The notes under the pieces: model-generated
Database searches by the model: none
What the model saw: the letters and a program-made list of their open reading frames with translations, nothing else
Told to the model about the DNA's origin: nothing
DNA from: Phycisphaerae bacterium
GTDB taxonomy: Bacteria > Planctomycetota > Phycisphaerae > JAAYCJ01
Length of the DNA: 36,801 bases
Assembly: GCA_012729815.1 (NCBI GenBank)
Contig: JAAYCJ010000360.1
Location: forward strand, 1-36,801
Direction: 5' to 3'
In this document: one piece after another, positions 8,008-20,560 of the stretch
Layout of the letters: the number at the start of each line of letters is the position of its first letter
How positions within the stretch are numbered: the first letter of the stretch is position 1
Translations under genes and position numbers: made by a program

Positions 8008-8748
8008 ATGTCGCGAATGGGGAGACTTCTGGCATTGACGGTGCTGATGACCTTCCTGGTATTCCTGGTAGGAGCCGATCAGGTGAATTCGCAAGAGAAC
8101 CAACAGCAAGGGCAACAGGCCCAAACGCCCAAACGGGCCGACGTCTACCAGGTCCGCGACTTCTCGCACCTGCTGGGCGCCGAAGGCCTTAACGACAACC
8201 TGCTGCAGAACCACTTCAAGCTCTACGAGGGCTACGTCAAGCACACCAACAAGTACCTGCAACTGTTCAGGCAGCTTGACCCGTCCTCCACCGAGTTCGC
8301 CGACGTCAAACGCCGCTTCGGCTTCGAATTCGACGGCATGCGCCTGCACGAGCTGTACTTCGAAAACATGGCCAAAGACGCCAAGACGCCGGCCGAAAAC
8401 TCCCCGCTCCTTAAGGCCATCGCCCAGGAATACGGCGGCTTCGACCAGTGGAAGACCCGTTTTCTGGCAGTGGGGGCCATGCGCGGCATCGGCTGGGCCA
8501 TCCTCTACGTCGATCCGCGGACCGGCCAACTCGTCAACGATTGGGTCAACGAGCACCACCACAACCACATGGCCGCCTGCGCGCCGCTGCTGGTGATGGA
8601 CGTCTGGGAGCACGCCTACCTGACCCAGTTCGGCCTGGACCGCAAGCAGTACATGGACGTGTTCTTCAACCATATCGACTGGGACGTCGTCGCCCAGCGC
8701 TACCAGGACGTCCAGCGGCAGTGGAAGGAAAAAGAGCCTCAACCGTGA
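8008..8748 (+). CDS. exported Fe/Mn superoxide dismutase
   Basis: A 246-residue protein that should convert superoxide to hydrogen peroxide and oxygen. The ATG at 8008 follows GGGAGGA; an upstream in-frame start at 7924 would put the promoter inside the gene and is rejected. Residues 1-29 are a Sec signal sequence (RLLALTVLMTFLVFLVGADQVNSQ), so the enzyme acts outside the cytoplasm. A Gln-rich linker (about 29-40) precedes the mature domain. Ligand candidates are H69 (NHFKLYEGYV), H114 (RLHELYFEN), D198 and H202 (DVWEHAYL), the last two being the family signature. In Escherichia coli SodB the first ligand His lies eight residues before the Tyr of the YV pair; here the spacing is seven, so this is a variant form. 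No sod-linked genes adjoin. It converges on the alcohol dehydrogenase gene with only 13 bases between the stops. Confidence 0.88.
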   Translation: MSRMGRLLALTVLMTFLVFLVGADQVNSQENQQQGQQAQTPKRADVYQVRDFSHLLGAEGLNDNLLQNHFKLYEGYVKHTNKYLQLFRQLDPSSTEFADVKRRFGFEFDGMRLHELYFENMAKDAKTPAENSPLLKAIAQEYGGFDQWKTRFLAVGAMRGIGWAILYVDPRTGQLVNDWVNEHHHNHMAACAPLLVMDVWEHAYLTQFGLDRKQYMDVFFNHIDWDVVAQRYQDVQRQWKEKEPQP

Positions 8749-8761
8749 GAAGTGAGGCGTT

Positions 8762-9775
8762 TCACCCCGGCACAATCTGAATCTTGTAGCTCTCCGGCCG
8801 TCCGAACGTCTCGATGGCCTCACCGAACTCATCGAGCGCAAACGTGTGGCTGATCAACGGCCCCAACTCAAGCCGCCCGGCGTTCAACAGATCCACCGCC
8901 GCCTGCGTCGTGTTCGGATTGATGAACGAGCCCCGAATTGTCCACTCGTTGACGTAGACCTCGAACGGACTGACCGAGATCCGCTGGTCCGGCGGCGCCA
9001 CCCCGAAAAACACGATCGTTGCCCCGCGCTTTGCCGCCGTCATTGCCTGCCTCGCCGTTACCGCCAGGCCCGCCGCCTCGATCACCACGTCCGCGCCCTG
9101 CGGATCGACTTTGCGGATCTCCTGCGCGGGATCCTGCGACGACGGATCGACCGCCCGGTCGGCTCCGAGTTTCAGCAAGAGCTCCCTTCGCCGCTCGATC
9201 GGCTCCGAAACCACCACCGCCGCCGCACCCGCCAGCCGCGCCAACTGGGCTAGAATCGCCCCGATCGCCCCGCCCCCGAGGATCATCACCGTCTGCCCCG
9301 GCCGAATTCCCGCCTGCTCTATGCCACGCAACGTGCACGCCAGCGGCTCCACCATCGCCGCGTGAGACAGCGCCACCTGCTCGCCCACGCGGTACACCTG
9401 CGACCGCGGCGCCGCGCAGTACTCCGCGAACCCGCCGTCGCGCTTCACCCCGATCGGGTCCAGCTTCTCGCACAAATGCACCTTGCCCGCCCGGCAGTAC
9501 CCACAGCGGCCGCACACGATGTTCGGGTCCACGCACACCCGATCGCCGGTCCGCAGATCGTCCACACCCGGTCCCACCGCCGCTACCGTCCCCGCCAGTT
9601 CATGCCCGGGAATCAGCGGAAAATCGGCTGGATACTCCCCATGCAAAATGTGCAGATCGGTCCCGCAAATCCCACACGCCGCCACCTCGATCAGCACCTC
9701 GCCTTCGCCCGCCTCCGGCCGAGGCGCGTCATCCACCGAAAACTCGCCCGCCGACCCAAAAACCACCGCCTTCAT
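8762..9775 (-). CDS. zinc-dependent medium-chain alcohol/polyol dehydrogenase
   Basis: A 337-residue MDR-superfamily dehydrogenase of the sorbitol/threonine dehydrogenase type, oxidising an alcohol with NAD(P). The ATG at 9775 is taken because AAGGGA lies just upstream (complement of about 9780-9785) and MKAVVF is the usual N-terminus; a GTG seven codons upstream is less likely. Catalytic zinc residues are C37 (CGICGTD) and the His of PGHE; the four structural-zinc cysteines are in CGRCGYCRAGKVHLC. The Rossmann motif is GGGAIGA, followed by the acidic strand end in VVVSEPIERR; a Glu there favours NAD over NADP. The substrate is probably a sugar alcohol or threonine but is not determinable. 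The gene is divergent from the large kinase gene and convergent with sod. Confidence 0.88.
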   Translation of the reverse strand: MKAVVFGSAGEFSVDDAPRPEAGEGEVLIEVAACGICGTDLHILHGEYPADFPLIPGHELAGTVAAVGPGVDDLRTGDRVCVDPNIVCGRCGYCRAGKVHLCEKLDPIGVKRDGGFAEYCAAPRSQVYRVGEQVALSHAAMVEPLACTLRGIEQAGIRPGQTVMILGGGAIGAILAQLARLAGAAAVVVSEPIERRRELLLKLGADRAVDPSSQDPAQEIRKVDPQGADVVIEAAGLAVTARQAMTAAKRGATIVFFGVAPPDQRISVSPFEVYVNEWTIRGSFINPNTTQAAVDLLNAGRLELGPLISHTFALDEFGEAIETFGRPESYKIQIVPG

Positions 9776-9845
9776 GGTATTTCCCTTATAACCCACCAGT
9801 GCCAGTCATCCCGATCCTGATGCCGATCGCACCGACGCCTGACAC

Positions 9846-9874
9846 AGCATAAAGACGGATTTAACGCGATGCAA
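9846..9874 (-). promoter_or_regulatory. candidate promoter of the dehydrogenase gene
   Basis: On the minus strand TTGCAT (9874-9869), a 17-base spacer and TATGCT (9851-9846). Both boxes are imperfect matches. The start codon is about 70 bases downstream. Confidence 0.3.
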
Positions 9875-9916
9875 CACCGCTGTCGCAGGTTTGTCCAGCA
9901 CCCGTGACGGCGTATT

Positions 9917-9928
9917 ATTACAAGTAAT
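9917..9928. promoter_or_regulatory. small inverted repeat, possible operator
   Basis: ATTAC AA GTAAT is a perfect 5-base inverted repeat with a 2-base centre, AT-rich within GC-rich DNA and placed between two divergent genes. It may bind a dimeric regulator, but its size is compatible with chance. Confidence 0.25.
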
Positions 9929-10128
9929 GACAAGAGAAGGGGGATCGGACTGGAGTTGAGGTAGCCGCCGGGTTAAAATGAGACGTAGCCGGGGGTTCGG
10001 CAATCCGCCCTGGGTGGCCCTCGGTCAAGATACGCCCGGATTTGTGGCGCTGGGCAGATCGTCGGTTGAGGACGGTACGACCCTTCTGCCGGTCCTACAA
10101 ACGCAAGGGGCAAACTCGGGGGTTGGAC

Positions 10129-13100
10129 ATGGCCGCGGAAGTCGCGAACAAACCGTCAGGTGCCGGTCGGACCGGACCAACCCTCGGCGGCATGCCGGCT
10201 CTGATATGGCTCCTGCCTCTGGTAGTCTTCGTCCTGCTGCTGATCCGCAGCCTCTCGAACTACCGCAGCAGCCAGAATTCAGCCGCCGAACTGACCCGCG
10301 ACTATACGAGCATGCTGGCTGAGCAGACCGCGCGGCACTGGCAGGCCGTCCTGGAACAACAGGCGGGCGATCTGGCTCTCTTGGCCGATCTGCTCCAGAA
10401 CCCCTCTGACGATGCGCGCCGTCTGGTGGCCGAAGAGGCCAAGGCTATCGTGGCCCGCGACCCGCCTACGTTTGAGATGATCGGATTCACGCCCGCCGCC
10501 CAGCTGGCATCGCCTTCCCATGGCCTCCTGGCTAGCCGGGGAACGCTGCAGTTCGCGGAGACCGAAGACTGCCGCGATGTCCACGATCGCCTGAGCCAAA
10601 CCGGCAAACCCTGGGCGTGCCGCTCAGCCGAAGCAGTCGGCGGACGCCCGGGAATCACCATTTGGTATCCGGTGTTCTTCCGCGACGGCGGCTCGCAGCG
10701 CTACGCCGGGGCGATCACCGGATCCTTCCTGGCCGACCTGCTGATCGGCCAGACCGTCAGGCCTCTCGGTCCGTCGGATCCCTGGTTGACCCTCCGGCTG
10801 GATGAACGGGACGTCTACAGCACTAAGGACAAAGGCGTCCGTGTGCCCCAGCCGCTGGCCGAGCTTAAAGCGACTACCACCGTGACCGCTCTGGACCGGC
10901 ACTGGCAGGTCCAAGCCATGCCCCGGCCCGGCGGGAAGCTCGGCCGTCTGGCTCAGGACAACGCCCGGCGGCTGACCGCCAACGTCGTCCTGTCGCTCCT
11001 GATCGTCGGACTGATCGCCTTCTCCTTTGTGGCCATCGGAAAAGCCCGTCGAGGAGAGGTGGCCCTCAGAGAATCGGAACGGCGATACCGGAGTATCTTC
11101 GACAACGCCGCCGACGCGGTTCTGCTGCACGATTTCCAGGGCCGCATCCTCGACGCCAATCCGGTCGCTTGTCGGCGCCTCAACTACACGCTCCAGGAGC
11201 TTCTCGGCAAGACGATCCTGGAGGTCGACTCACCTGAATCCGCCCGGCAATTCCTGCGGGATATCGAGCGGTTGCGCCGCGAGGGAAGCATCCTCTTCGA
11301 AGGCGAACATCTGACCCGCAACGGCCGGCGGGTGCCGGTCGAAATCAATGCCCGGGTGATCGACTATCAGGGAACGCCGACCGTCCTGAGCATCATTCGG
11401 GACATCAGCGAACGCAGACACGCGGAACGCGCCCTGCGCGAAAGCGAAACGCGGTTCCGCGAGCTCTTCGGCAGCATCCGCAGCGGCGTGGCGGTCTTCG
11501 AAGCCGTGGACGAGGGTGAGGACTTCCTGATCCGCGATCTTAACCCCGCCGCTGAGCAGATCGAGGGCCGGTCCAAAGACCAGATCCTGGGCCGGCGGGT
11601 GACCGAGGCGTTTCCCGCCATTCGGCACATCGGCCTGTTGGAGGTCTTTCGACAGGTCTGGCGCACCGGAACTGCTGCGCACCACCCAGCCGCCTACTAT
11701 GACGACGGACGGATACGCGGCTGGCGAGAAAACTACGTCTACAAGCTGCCGTCCGGCGAGGTTGTGGCGGTCTACGACGACGTGACTGAGCAGAAGCAGG
11801 CCGAGGAACGGCTGCGGCTGACGCAGTTCTCGGTGGACCGGGCCGAGATATCCGTCTTCTGGATCGATAAGGATGCTCAGTTCCTCTATGTCAACCAGGC
11901 CGCTTGCCGCTCCCTCGGCTATACGCGCGAGGAACTCGAGTCGATGGGCGTCTATGATATAGACCCCGAGTTTCCTCGTGAGACGTGGTCGGACCACTGG
12001 GAAAGCGTCAACCAAGCGGGTTCCCGCACGTTTGAGACCGTCCATCAGGCCCGGGACGGGCGGATCTTTCCCGTTGAGATCACCGCCAACTACCTGGAGT
12101 TCCGTGGCCGGTCGTGCCACTGTGTCTTCGCCCGCGACATCACCGAACGCAAACGCGTCGAAGAGGCTCTGCGCCAAAGCGAGGAACGCTTCCGCCGGGC
12201 CGTCACCGACGTCCCGTTGCCCGTCATCATCCACGCCGAGGACGGCGAAATCCTCCAGGTCAACCGGGCCTGGATCGAAATCTCCGGCTATTCGTCCGAG
12301 GACATCCCGACCGTCGCCGACTGGACGGCCAAGGCCTACGGCGGCCAGCGCGAAATGGTCCGGGCCGCCATCGATCATCTCTACCAGCTCGACCGGCGCG
12401 AGGCCCAAGACGAATTCGAAATCACGACCCGCAGCGGCGAGAAGCGAATCTGGGATTTCAGCTCCGCCCCGCTGGGCCGTCTGCCCGACGGCCGACGCAC
12501 CGTCATCAGCATGGCCATGGACGTCACCGAACGCCGCCGCGCCGAAGATGAGTTGGCCAGCCGAAAGAAGTTCATCGAAACCGTCCTCGAAAATCTGCCC
12601 ATCGGGGTCATGGTGATCTGCGCCGAAACCGGCCCCATCCTGTACCTCAACGCCGCGTTCGTGCAGATGCACGGCTGGCCTCGCGAAGCGCTCCCCGACC
12701 GGGAACAACTGCTCGAGTGCCTCTTCCCCGATCCGGAGGCCCGCAGACAGACGCGGGAAAGAATGGATCAAATGATCCTTGCCGTCCCGCGTAAACCGGT
12801 CGATTGGGGCGACACCTGCGTCACCACCAGCACCGGTGAGAAGAGAATTATCACCGTGACCGGCATTCCTCTGCCGGAACGAGACACGTGGGTCTTCGCC
12901 ACGTTGGACGTGACCGAGGAAAGACGCGCCGAACAGGCCCTGCGGGAAAGCGAAGGCAAGCTCCGGAGCATCTTCCTCGCCGCTCCGACCGGCATCGGCG
13001 TCGTCCGCCGACGCGTCATTGTTCAAGTGAATGAACGGCTGTGCCAAATGCTCGGCTATGCCGGCGACGAACTCGTCGGAAACAACTCGCGCATGCTCTA

Positions 13101-14538
13101 CCCGACCGACCAGGAGTTCGAACGCGTCGGGCAGGAAAAGTACCGCCAGATCAGCGAAACCGGTGTCGGGACCGTCGAGACCCAGTGGGTGCGAAAGGAC
13201 GGTCGATTGATCGACGTCCTGCTCAGCTCCGCCAAAATGGACCCAGCCGACCCCGACACCCCCGTCAGCTTCACCGCCCTCGACATCACCGAGCGCAAGC
13301 GGGCCGAGGCCCAACTTCACCGCCACATCCAGGAACTCCTCCTGCTCAGCAGCATCACCCGCCAGGCCACCGTCGCCAGATCCATGAACGAAGTCGCCGA
13401 CGTCGTCCTGCGCGAAATCGTGAACGCGACCGAAGCCGAGGTGGGAATCCTCTATCTGCGGGACAATGATATCCTCCAGCTTCAACGGGTCTACCCTCAG
13501 GACGCCCGGTACGCCCAGGTCGGCGCCGGCCTCCACAAGGTCGGCCAGTGCCTCTGTGGACAGGCCGCTGAGGGCAAGGCCGTCTACTCCACCGACATTC
13601 ACGGCGACCCGCGGTGCGTGTTGACCGAATGCAAGCGGGCGGGCCTGCGGTCCTTCGCCGCGCTGCCCCTGGCCAAGGAGGGGCGGATCATCGGCGTCCT
13701 GGGCTTCGCCTCATTCCAGGAACATGATTTCTCCCAGCGTGCGGCGTTTCTCGAAACCGTGGCCAACCAGATCGCCATCATCATCCAGAACGTGCTGCTC
13801 CACGAGCGGCTCGCCAGTTACGCCCAGGAACTGGAACAGCGCGTCCCCGAGCGGACGGCCAAGCTCCAGGAGGCCAACCAGGAACTCGAAGCCTTCGCCT
13901 ACTCCGTCAGCCACGACCTGCGGGCCCCCCTCCGCAGCATCGTCGGGTTCAGCAGTATCGTGATGAACGAAGCCGCGCAAAAACTCGACTCCCGCGACCG
14001 CGAAAACCTCCAGCGGGTGGTCGCCGCCAGCCGACATATGAACGAGTTGATCGAGGGCATGCTCCAACTCTCCCGAATGAGCAGGGCCGCCATGCACCGC
14101 CGCCAGGTCGATCTCAGCGAGATGGCCCGCGGTATCGCCAAGGAACTCCGCGAACGCAATCCCGATCGCAACGTCGAATTCAGCATTCAGCCGGACGTCA
14201 CCGTCACCGGCGACGCCACCCTCCTCCAGGTCGTCATGGAAAACCTCCTCGAAAACGCCTGGAAGTTCACCTCCAAACGCGACGCCGCCCGCATCGAATT
14301 CGGTGCCGAATCCTCGAACGGCGAGCAGGTCTGCCACGTCCGCGACAACGGCGCCGGCTTCGACATGGAGTACGTCGGCAAGCTGTTCATCCCGTTCAGC
14401 CGCCTGCACACCGCCGGCGAATTCGAGGGCACCGGTATCGGCCTCGCCACCGTCCGCCGTGTCATCCAACGCCACGGCGGGCGAATCTGGGCCGAAGGCC
14501 GACCGGACCAGGGAGCCACCTTCTACTTCACCCTCTGA
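10129..14538 (+). CDS. membrane sensor histidine kinase, six PAS domains plus GAF
   Basis: A 1469-residue sensor kinase. The ATG at 10129 after a G-run is preferred to a TTG at 10042. Residues about 23-42 and 285-305 are membrane helices that enclose an extracytoplasmic sensor of about 240 residues (CHASE/Cache-like position, family not recognised). Six PAS repeats follow, starting near residues 321, 441, 568, 686, 814 and 943, most ending in a D[IV][ST]ER-type PAC tail. A GAF domain lies at about 1069-1230 with a Cys-rich CLCGQAAEG segment typical of ligand-binding GAF. Then comes a HisKA with YSVSHDLRAPLR (phospho-acceptor H1262), and a HATPase with N-box NLLENAWKF, G1 DNGAGFD and G2 GTGIGLATV. 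No response regulator is encoded nearby. The last 16 bases overlap tail-to-tail with the flippase gene. The kinase core aligns without gaps to the other two kinases in the window. Confidence 0.9.
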   Translation: MAAEVANKPSGAGRTGPTLGGMPALIWLLPLVVFVLLLIRSLSNYRSSQNSAAELTRDYTSMLAEQTARHWQAVLEQQAGDLALLADLLQNPSDDARRLVAEEAKAIVARDPPTFEMIGFTPAAQLASPSHGLLASRGTLQFAETEDCRDVHDRLSQTGKPWACRSAEAVGGRPGITIWYPVFFRDGGSQRYAGAITGSFLADLLIGQTVRPLGPSDPWLTLRLDERDVYSTKDKGVRVPQPLAELKATTTVTALDRHWQVQAMPRPGGKLGRLAQDNARRLTANVVLSLLIVGLIAFSFVAIGKARRGEVALRESERRYRSIFDNAADAVLLHDFQGRILDANPVACRRLNYTLQELLGKTILEVDSPESARQFLRDIERLRREGSILFEGEHLTRNGRRVPVEINARVIDYQGTPTVLSIIRDISERRHAERALRESETRFRELFGSIRSGVAVFEAVDEGEDFLIRDLNPAAEQIEGRSKDQILGRRVTEAFPAIRHIGLLEVFRQVWRTGTAAHHPAAYYDDGRIRGWRENYVYKLPSGEVVAVYDDVTEQKQAEERLRLTQFSVDRAEISVFWIDKDAQFLYVNQAACRSLGYTREELESMGVYDIDPEFPRETWSDHWESVNQAGSRTFETVHQARDGRIFPVEITANYLEFRGRSCHCVFARDITERKRVEEALRQSEERFRRAVTDVPLPVIIHAEDGEILQVNRAWIEISGYSSEDIPTVADWTAKAYGGQREMVRAAIDHLYQLDRREAQDEFEITTRSGEKRIWDFSSAPLGRLPDGRRTVISMAMDVTERRRAEDELASRKKFIETVLENLPIGVMVICAETGPILYLNAAFVQMHGWPREALPDREQLLECLFPDPEARRQTRERMDQMILAVPRKPVDWGDTCVTTSTGEKRIITVTGIPLPERDTWVFATLDVTEERRAEQALRESEGKLRSIFLAAPTGIGVVRRRVIVQVNERLCQMLGYAGDELVGNNSRMLYPTDQEFERVGQEKYRQISETGVGTVETQWVRKDGRLIDVLLSSAKMDPADPDTPVSFTALDITERKRAEAQLHRHIQELLLLSSITRQATVARSMNEVADVVLREIVNATEAEVGILYLRDNDILQLQRVYPQDARYAQVGAGLHKVGQCLCGQAAEGKAVYSTDIHGDPRCVLTECKRAGLRSFAALPLAKEGRIIGVLGFASFQEHDFSQRAAFLETVANQIAIIIQNVLLHERLASYAQELEQRVPERTAKLQEANQELEAFAYSVSHDLRAPLRSIVGFSSIVMNEAAQKLDSRDRENLQRVVAASRHMNELIEGMLQLSRMSRAAMHRRQVDLSEMARGIAKELRERNPDRNVEFSIQPDVTVTGDATLLQVVMENLLENAWKFTSKRDAARIEFGAESSNGEQVCHVRDNGAGFDMEYVGKLFIPFSRLHTAGEFEGTGIGLATVRRVIQRHGGRIWAEGRPDQGATFYFTL

Positions 14539-16013
14539 CGCATTCTGTTCGCGATAACGTCCCGCTCCTCGCGGCTGAACACCACCGTCGTCGCCGTTCC
14601 CAAAACCGCCAGGCCCGCCGCGCCCGCCACCATCGCCGCATCCGGAAGCAACAGCAGCAGCGAAGCCGCCGTCAGCAGCACCAACCCGCGCGACACCGGC
14701 TGACCCTCCGCCCGCACCAGCACAAGACATACCGCCACCGCCGGCAGACACGATATCGCCGCCGACAGCACCGCCCCGCTCAGCGGATGCTCCGGCCGAA
14801 CCAACCAGATCACCAGCGCCACGTTAGACCCCAATCCCACCAGCCAACTCCACAGCATCAACCGCGTCTTTTCCACCAAAGCGAAATGCACCGCCAGAAA
14901 GCCCAGCGCCGAGGTCAACTGGAAAAACACCACCACCTCCGCCAGTACCTCAGCCGCCGCGGCAAACTCCGACGGCAACACCAACACGATCAGATCGTCC
15001 GCCAGAACCAACACCAGCGACAGCGCCAGCAGCCCCGACAGGGCCAGCTTCGTGTAAAGGCCCAGCAACGCGTTCGCCTCCTCCCGCGACCGCGACTCCC
15101 ACGCCGCAAATGCCGCCGTCGTCACGATCCCCGTCATCGCTGCCGCCAGAATAATCACCACCTGCCCAATCAATCGGGCCCCGGCAAATGCGTCGCTCGC
15201 CGCCGCGAACCCGAGCTTCGCCAGATACCACAGCGAGTAGATCTGCCACGCCTGCCAAACGATCCCCGATAGCGCCGCCCACGTCCCAAAACCCAACAGC
15301 TTGCCGCCCAGACCCTCCGCGTCCGCCGCCTCCCCCTCCGCCGAACCGTCCGGCAACCCGCGACGCAAAAACGCCCCCCAGATCACGCTCGGAACCACCA
15401 TCGCCACCAGGTACGCCCACACCACGCTCGCCGCCGTCGGCGCCACCGCCCACGCCGCCACCAGCGACAACACCAGGAACAGCACGCCGTGAACCACCTC
15501 CATCGCCGCCAGCGCCGGGAACATCCGCAGCCCCTTGAGCACCGAGACCACCAGGAAGTACACCACGATCGCACCGATCGCGCCCGCCGTCGCCCGCCCC
15601 AGCGAAGCCGCCGCCACCGCGTCGAACTCCGGCGATCCGAACAACATCGCCCCCAACGGACCCGCCAGCACCACCAGCACCGCCACCGACGGCCCCGCAA
15701 TCAGCGCCAGCAGAACAACCGATCGCCGCAGAAAACCCCTCAGCCGACCCCGCTGCTCGTACTGCGGTGCGTACCGCGTAATCGCCTCATTGATCCCCAG
15801 CGACACCAGCGGAGCCAGGATGTTGATCACCTGCGTCGCCACCGCCAGCAGGGCGAACTGACCGGCGCTGCCCGCCAGCAGCCACGCCAGAACCAACCCG
15901 CGAACGAAACTGATCCCACGGTACAGGAACGTCGCCGGGACGTACGTCCGCAACGACCGTCCCACCCCGGCCGACGCGAACATCCCGCCGCTGCTGATCT
16001 GCTTGCCGTCCAT
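14523..16013 (-). CDS. polysaccharide flippase (Wzx/MATE-like, MOP superfamily)
   Basis: A membrane protein of about 496 residues with 12-14 hydrophobic helices and short polar loops, resembling O-antigen/oligosaccharide flippases of the MOP exporter superfamily that move lipid-linked sugars across the inner membrane. The segment SLRTYVPATFLYRGISFVRGLVLAWLL and APLVSLGINEAITRYAPQYEQRG are characteristic of the N-terminal half. Charged loops (FSREERDVIANRMRQR) end the protein in the cytoplasm. No glycosyltransferase or polymerase genes adjoin, so the substrate is unknown. The start is uncertain: the ATG at 16013 lies 8 bases after a good -10, implying a leaderless message; an in-frame ATG at 15980 is the alternative. 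The 3' end overlaps the kinase gene by 16 bases. Confidence 0.82.
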   Translation of the reverse strand: MDGKQISSGGMFASAGVGRSLRTYVPATFLYRGISFVRGLVLAWLLAGSAGQFALLAVATQVINILAPLVSLGINEAITRYAPQYEQRGRLRGFLRRSVVLLALIAGPSVAVLVVLAGPLGAMLFGSPEFDAVAAASLGRATAGAIGAIVVYFLVVSVLKGLRMFPALAAMEVVHGVLFLVLSLVAAWAVAPTAASVVWAYLVAMVVPSVIWGAFLRRGLPDGSAEGEAADAEGLGGKLLGFGTWAALSGIVWQAWQIYSLWYLAKLGFAAASDAFAGARLIGQVVIILAAAMTGIVTTAAFAAWESRSREEANALLGLYTKLALSGLLALSLVLVLADDLIVLVLPSEFAAAAEVLAEVVVFFQLTSALGFLAVHFALVEKTRLMLWSWLVGLGSNVALVIWLVRPEHPLSGAVLSAAISCLPAVAVCLVLVRAEGQPVSRGLVLLTAASLLLLLPDAAMVAGAAGLAVLGTATTVVFSREERDVIANRMRQRVK

Positions 16014-16021
16014 CAACAACG

Positions 16022-16050
16022 ATTATCGGCATCCGACCCCGCCCTGACAA
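16022..16050 (-). promoter_or_regulatory. promoter of the flippase gene
   Basis: On the minus strand TTGTCA (16050-16045), a 17-base spacer and GATAAT (16027-16022). Both boxes match consensus at five of six positions. Transcription should begin at or within a few bases of the ATG at 16013. Confidence 0.55.
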
Positions 16051-16064
16051 GACGGCAAATCCGA

Positions 16065-16093
16065 TTGGCCCAGCCGCCCGCCTCCTCTATAAT
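16065..16093 (+). promoter_or_regulatory. promoter of ligA
   Basis: TTGGCC (16065-16070), a 17-base spacer and a perfect TATAAT (16088-16093). It lies back-to-back with the flippase promoter, the two -35 boxes being 14 bases apart. The ligA ATG is 38 bases downstream. Confidence 0.65.
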
Positions 16094-16095
16094 AA

Positions 16096-20434
<4,339 letters not shown>

Positions 20435-20560
20435 TACCGCTATCCCCGTTCGCAGCGATCCTGACAAAACGCCAAAGCCCGCTTAAGGCGCCCGCGACCG
20501 CCGCGCTGGACTATTGAAATCATATCCCTCACCCTCCCGGATTTCCGCGTAAGCGCCATC

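Larger units (their letters stand above)
9776..10128. other. divergent intergenic region between dehydrogenase and kinase
   Basis: These 353 bases separate two divergent genes. I see a candidate minus-strand promoter (9846-9874), a small perfect inverted repeat ATTAC-AA-GTAAT at 9917-9928 that might be an operator, and a TAAAAT -10-like box at 9974-9979 for the kinase with only a weak -35 at 9951-9956. An open frame beginning at 9978 has no ribosome binding site and runs into the kinase gene in another frame, so it is not annotated. Confidence 0.4.

Noticed and set aside
9978-10322. Open frame of 114 codons at the start of the large kinase gene
   Set aside because: No ribosome binding site is present, it overlaps the kinase gene in another frame, and the residues are Arg-rich without motifs.
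11230-13602. Minus-strand open frame of 790 codons inside the large kinase gene
   Set aside because: It mirrors the codon bias of the kinase repeats, is rich in Gly, Asp and Val, and has no domain or start signal.
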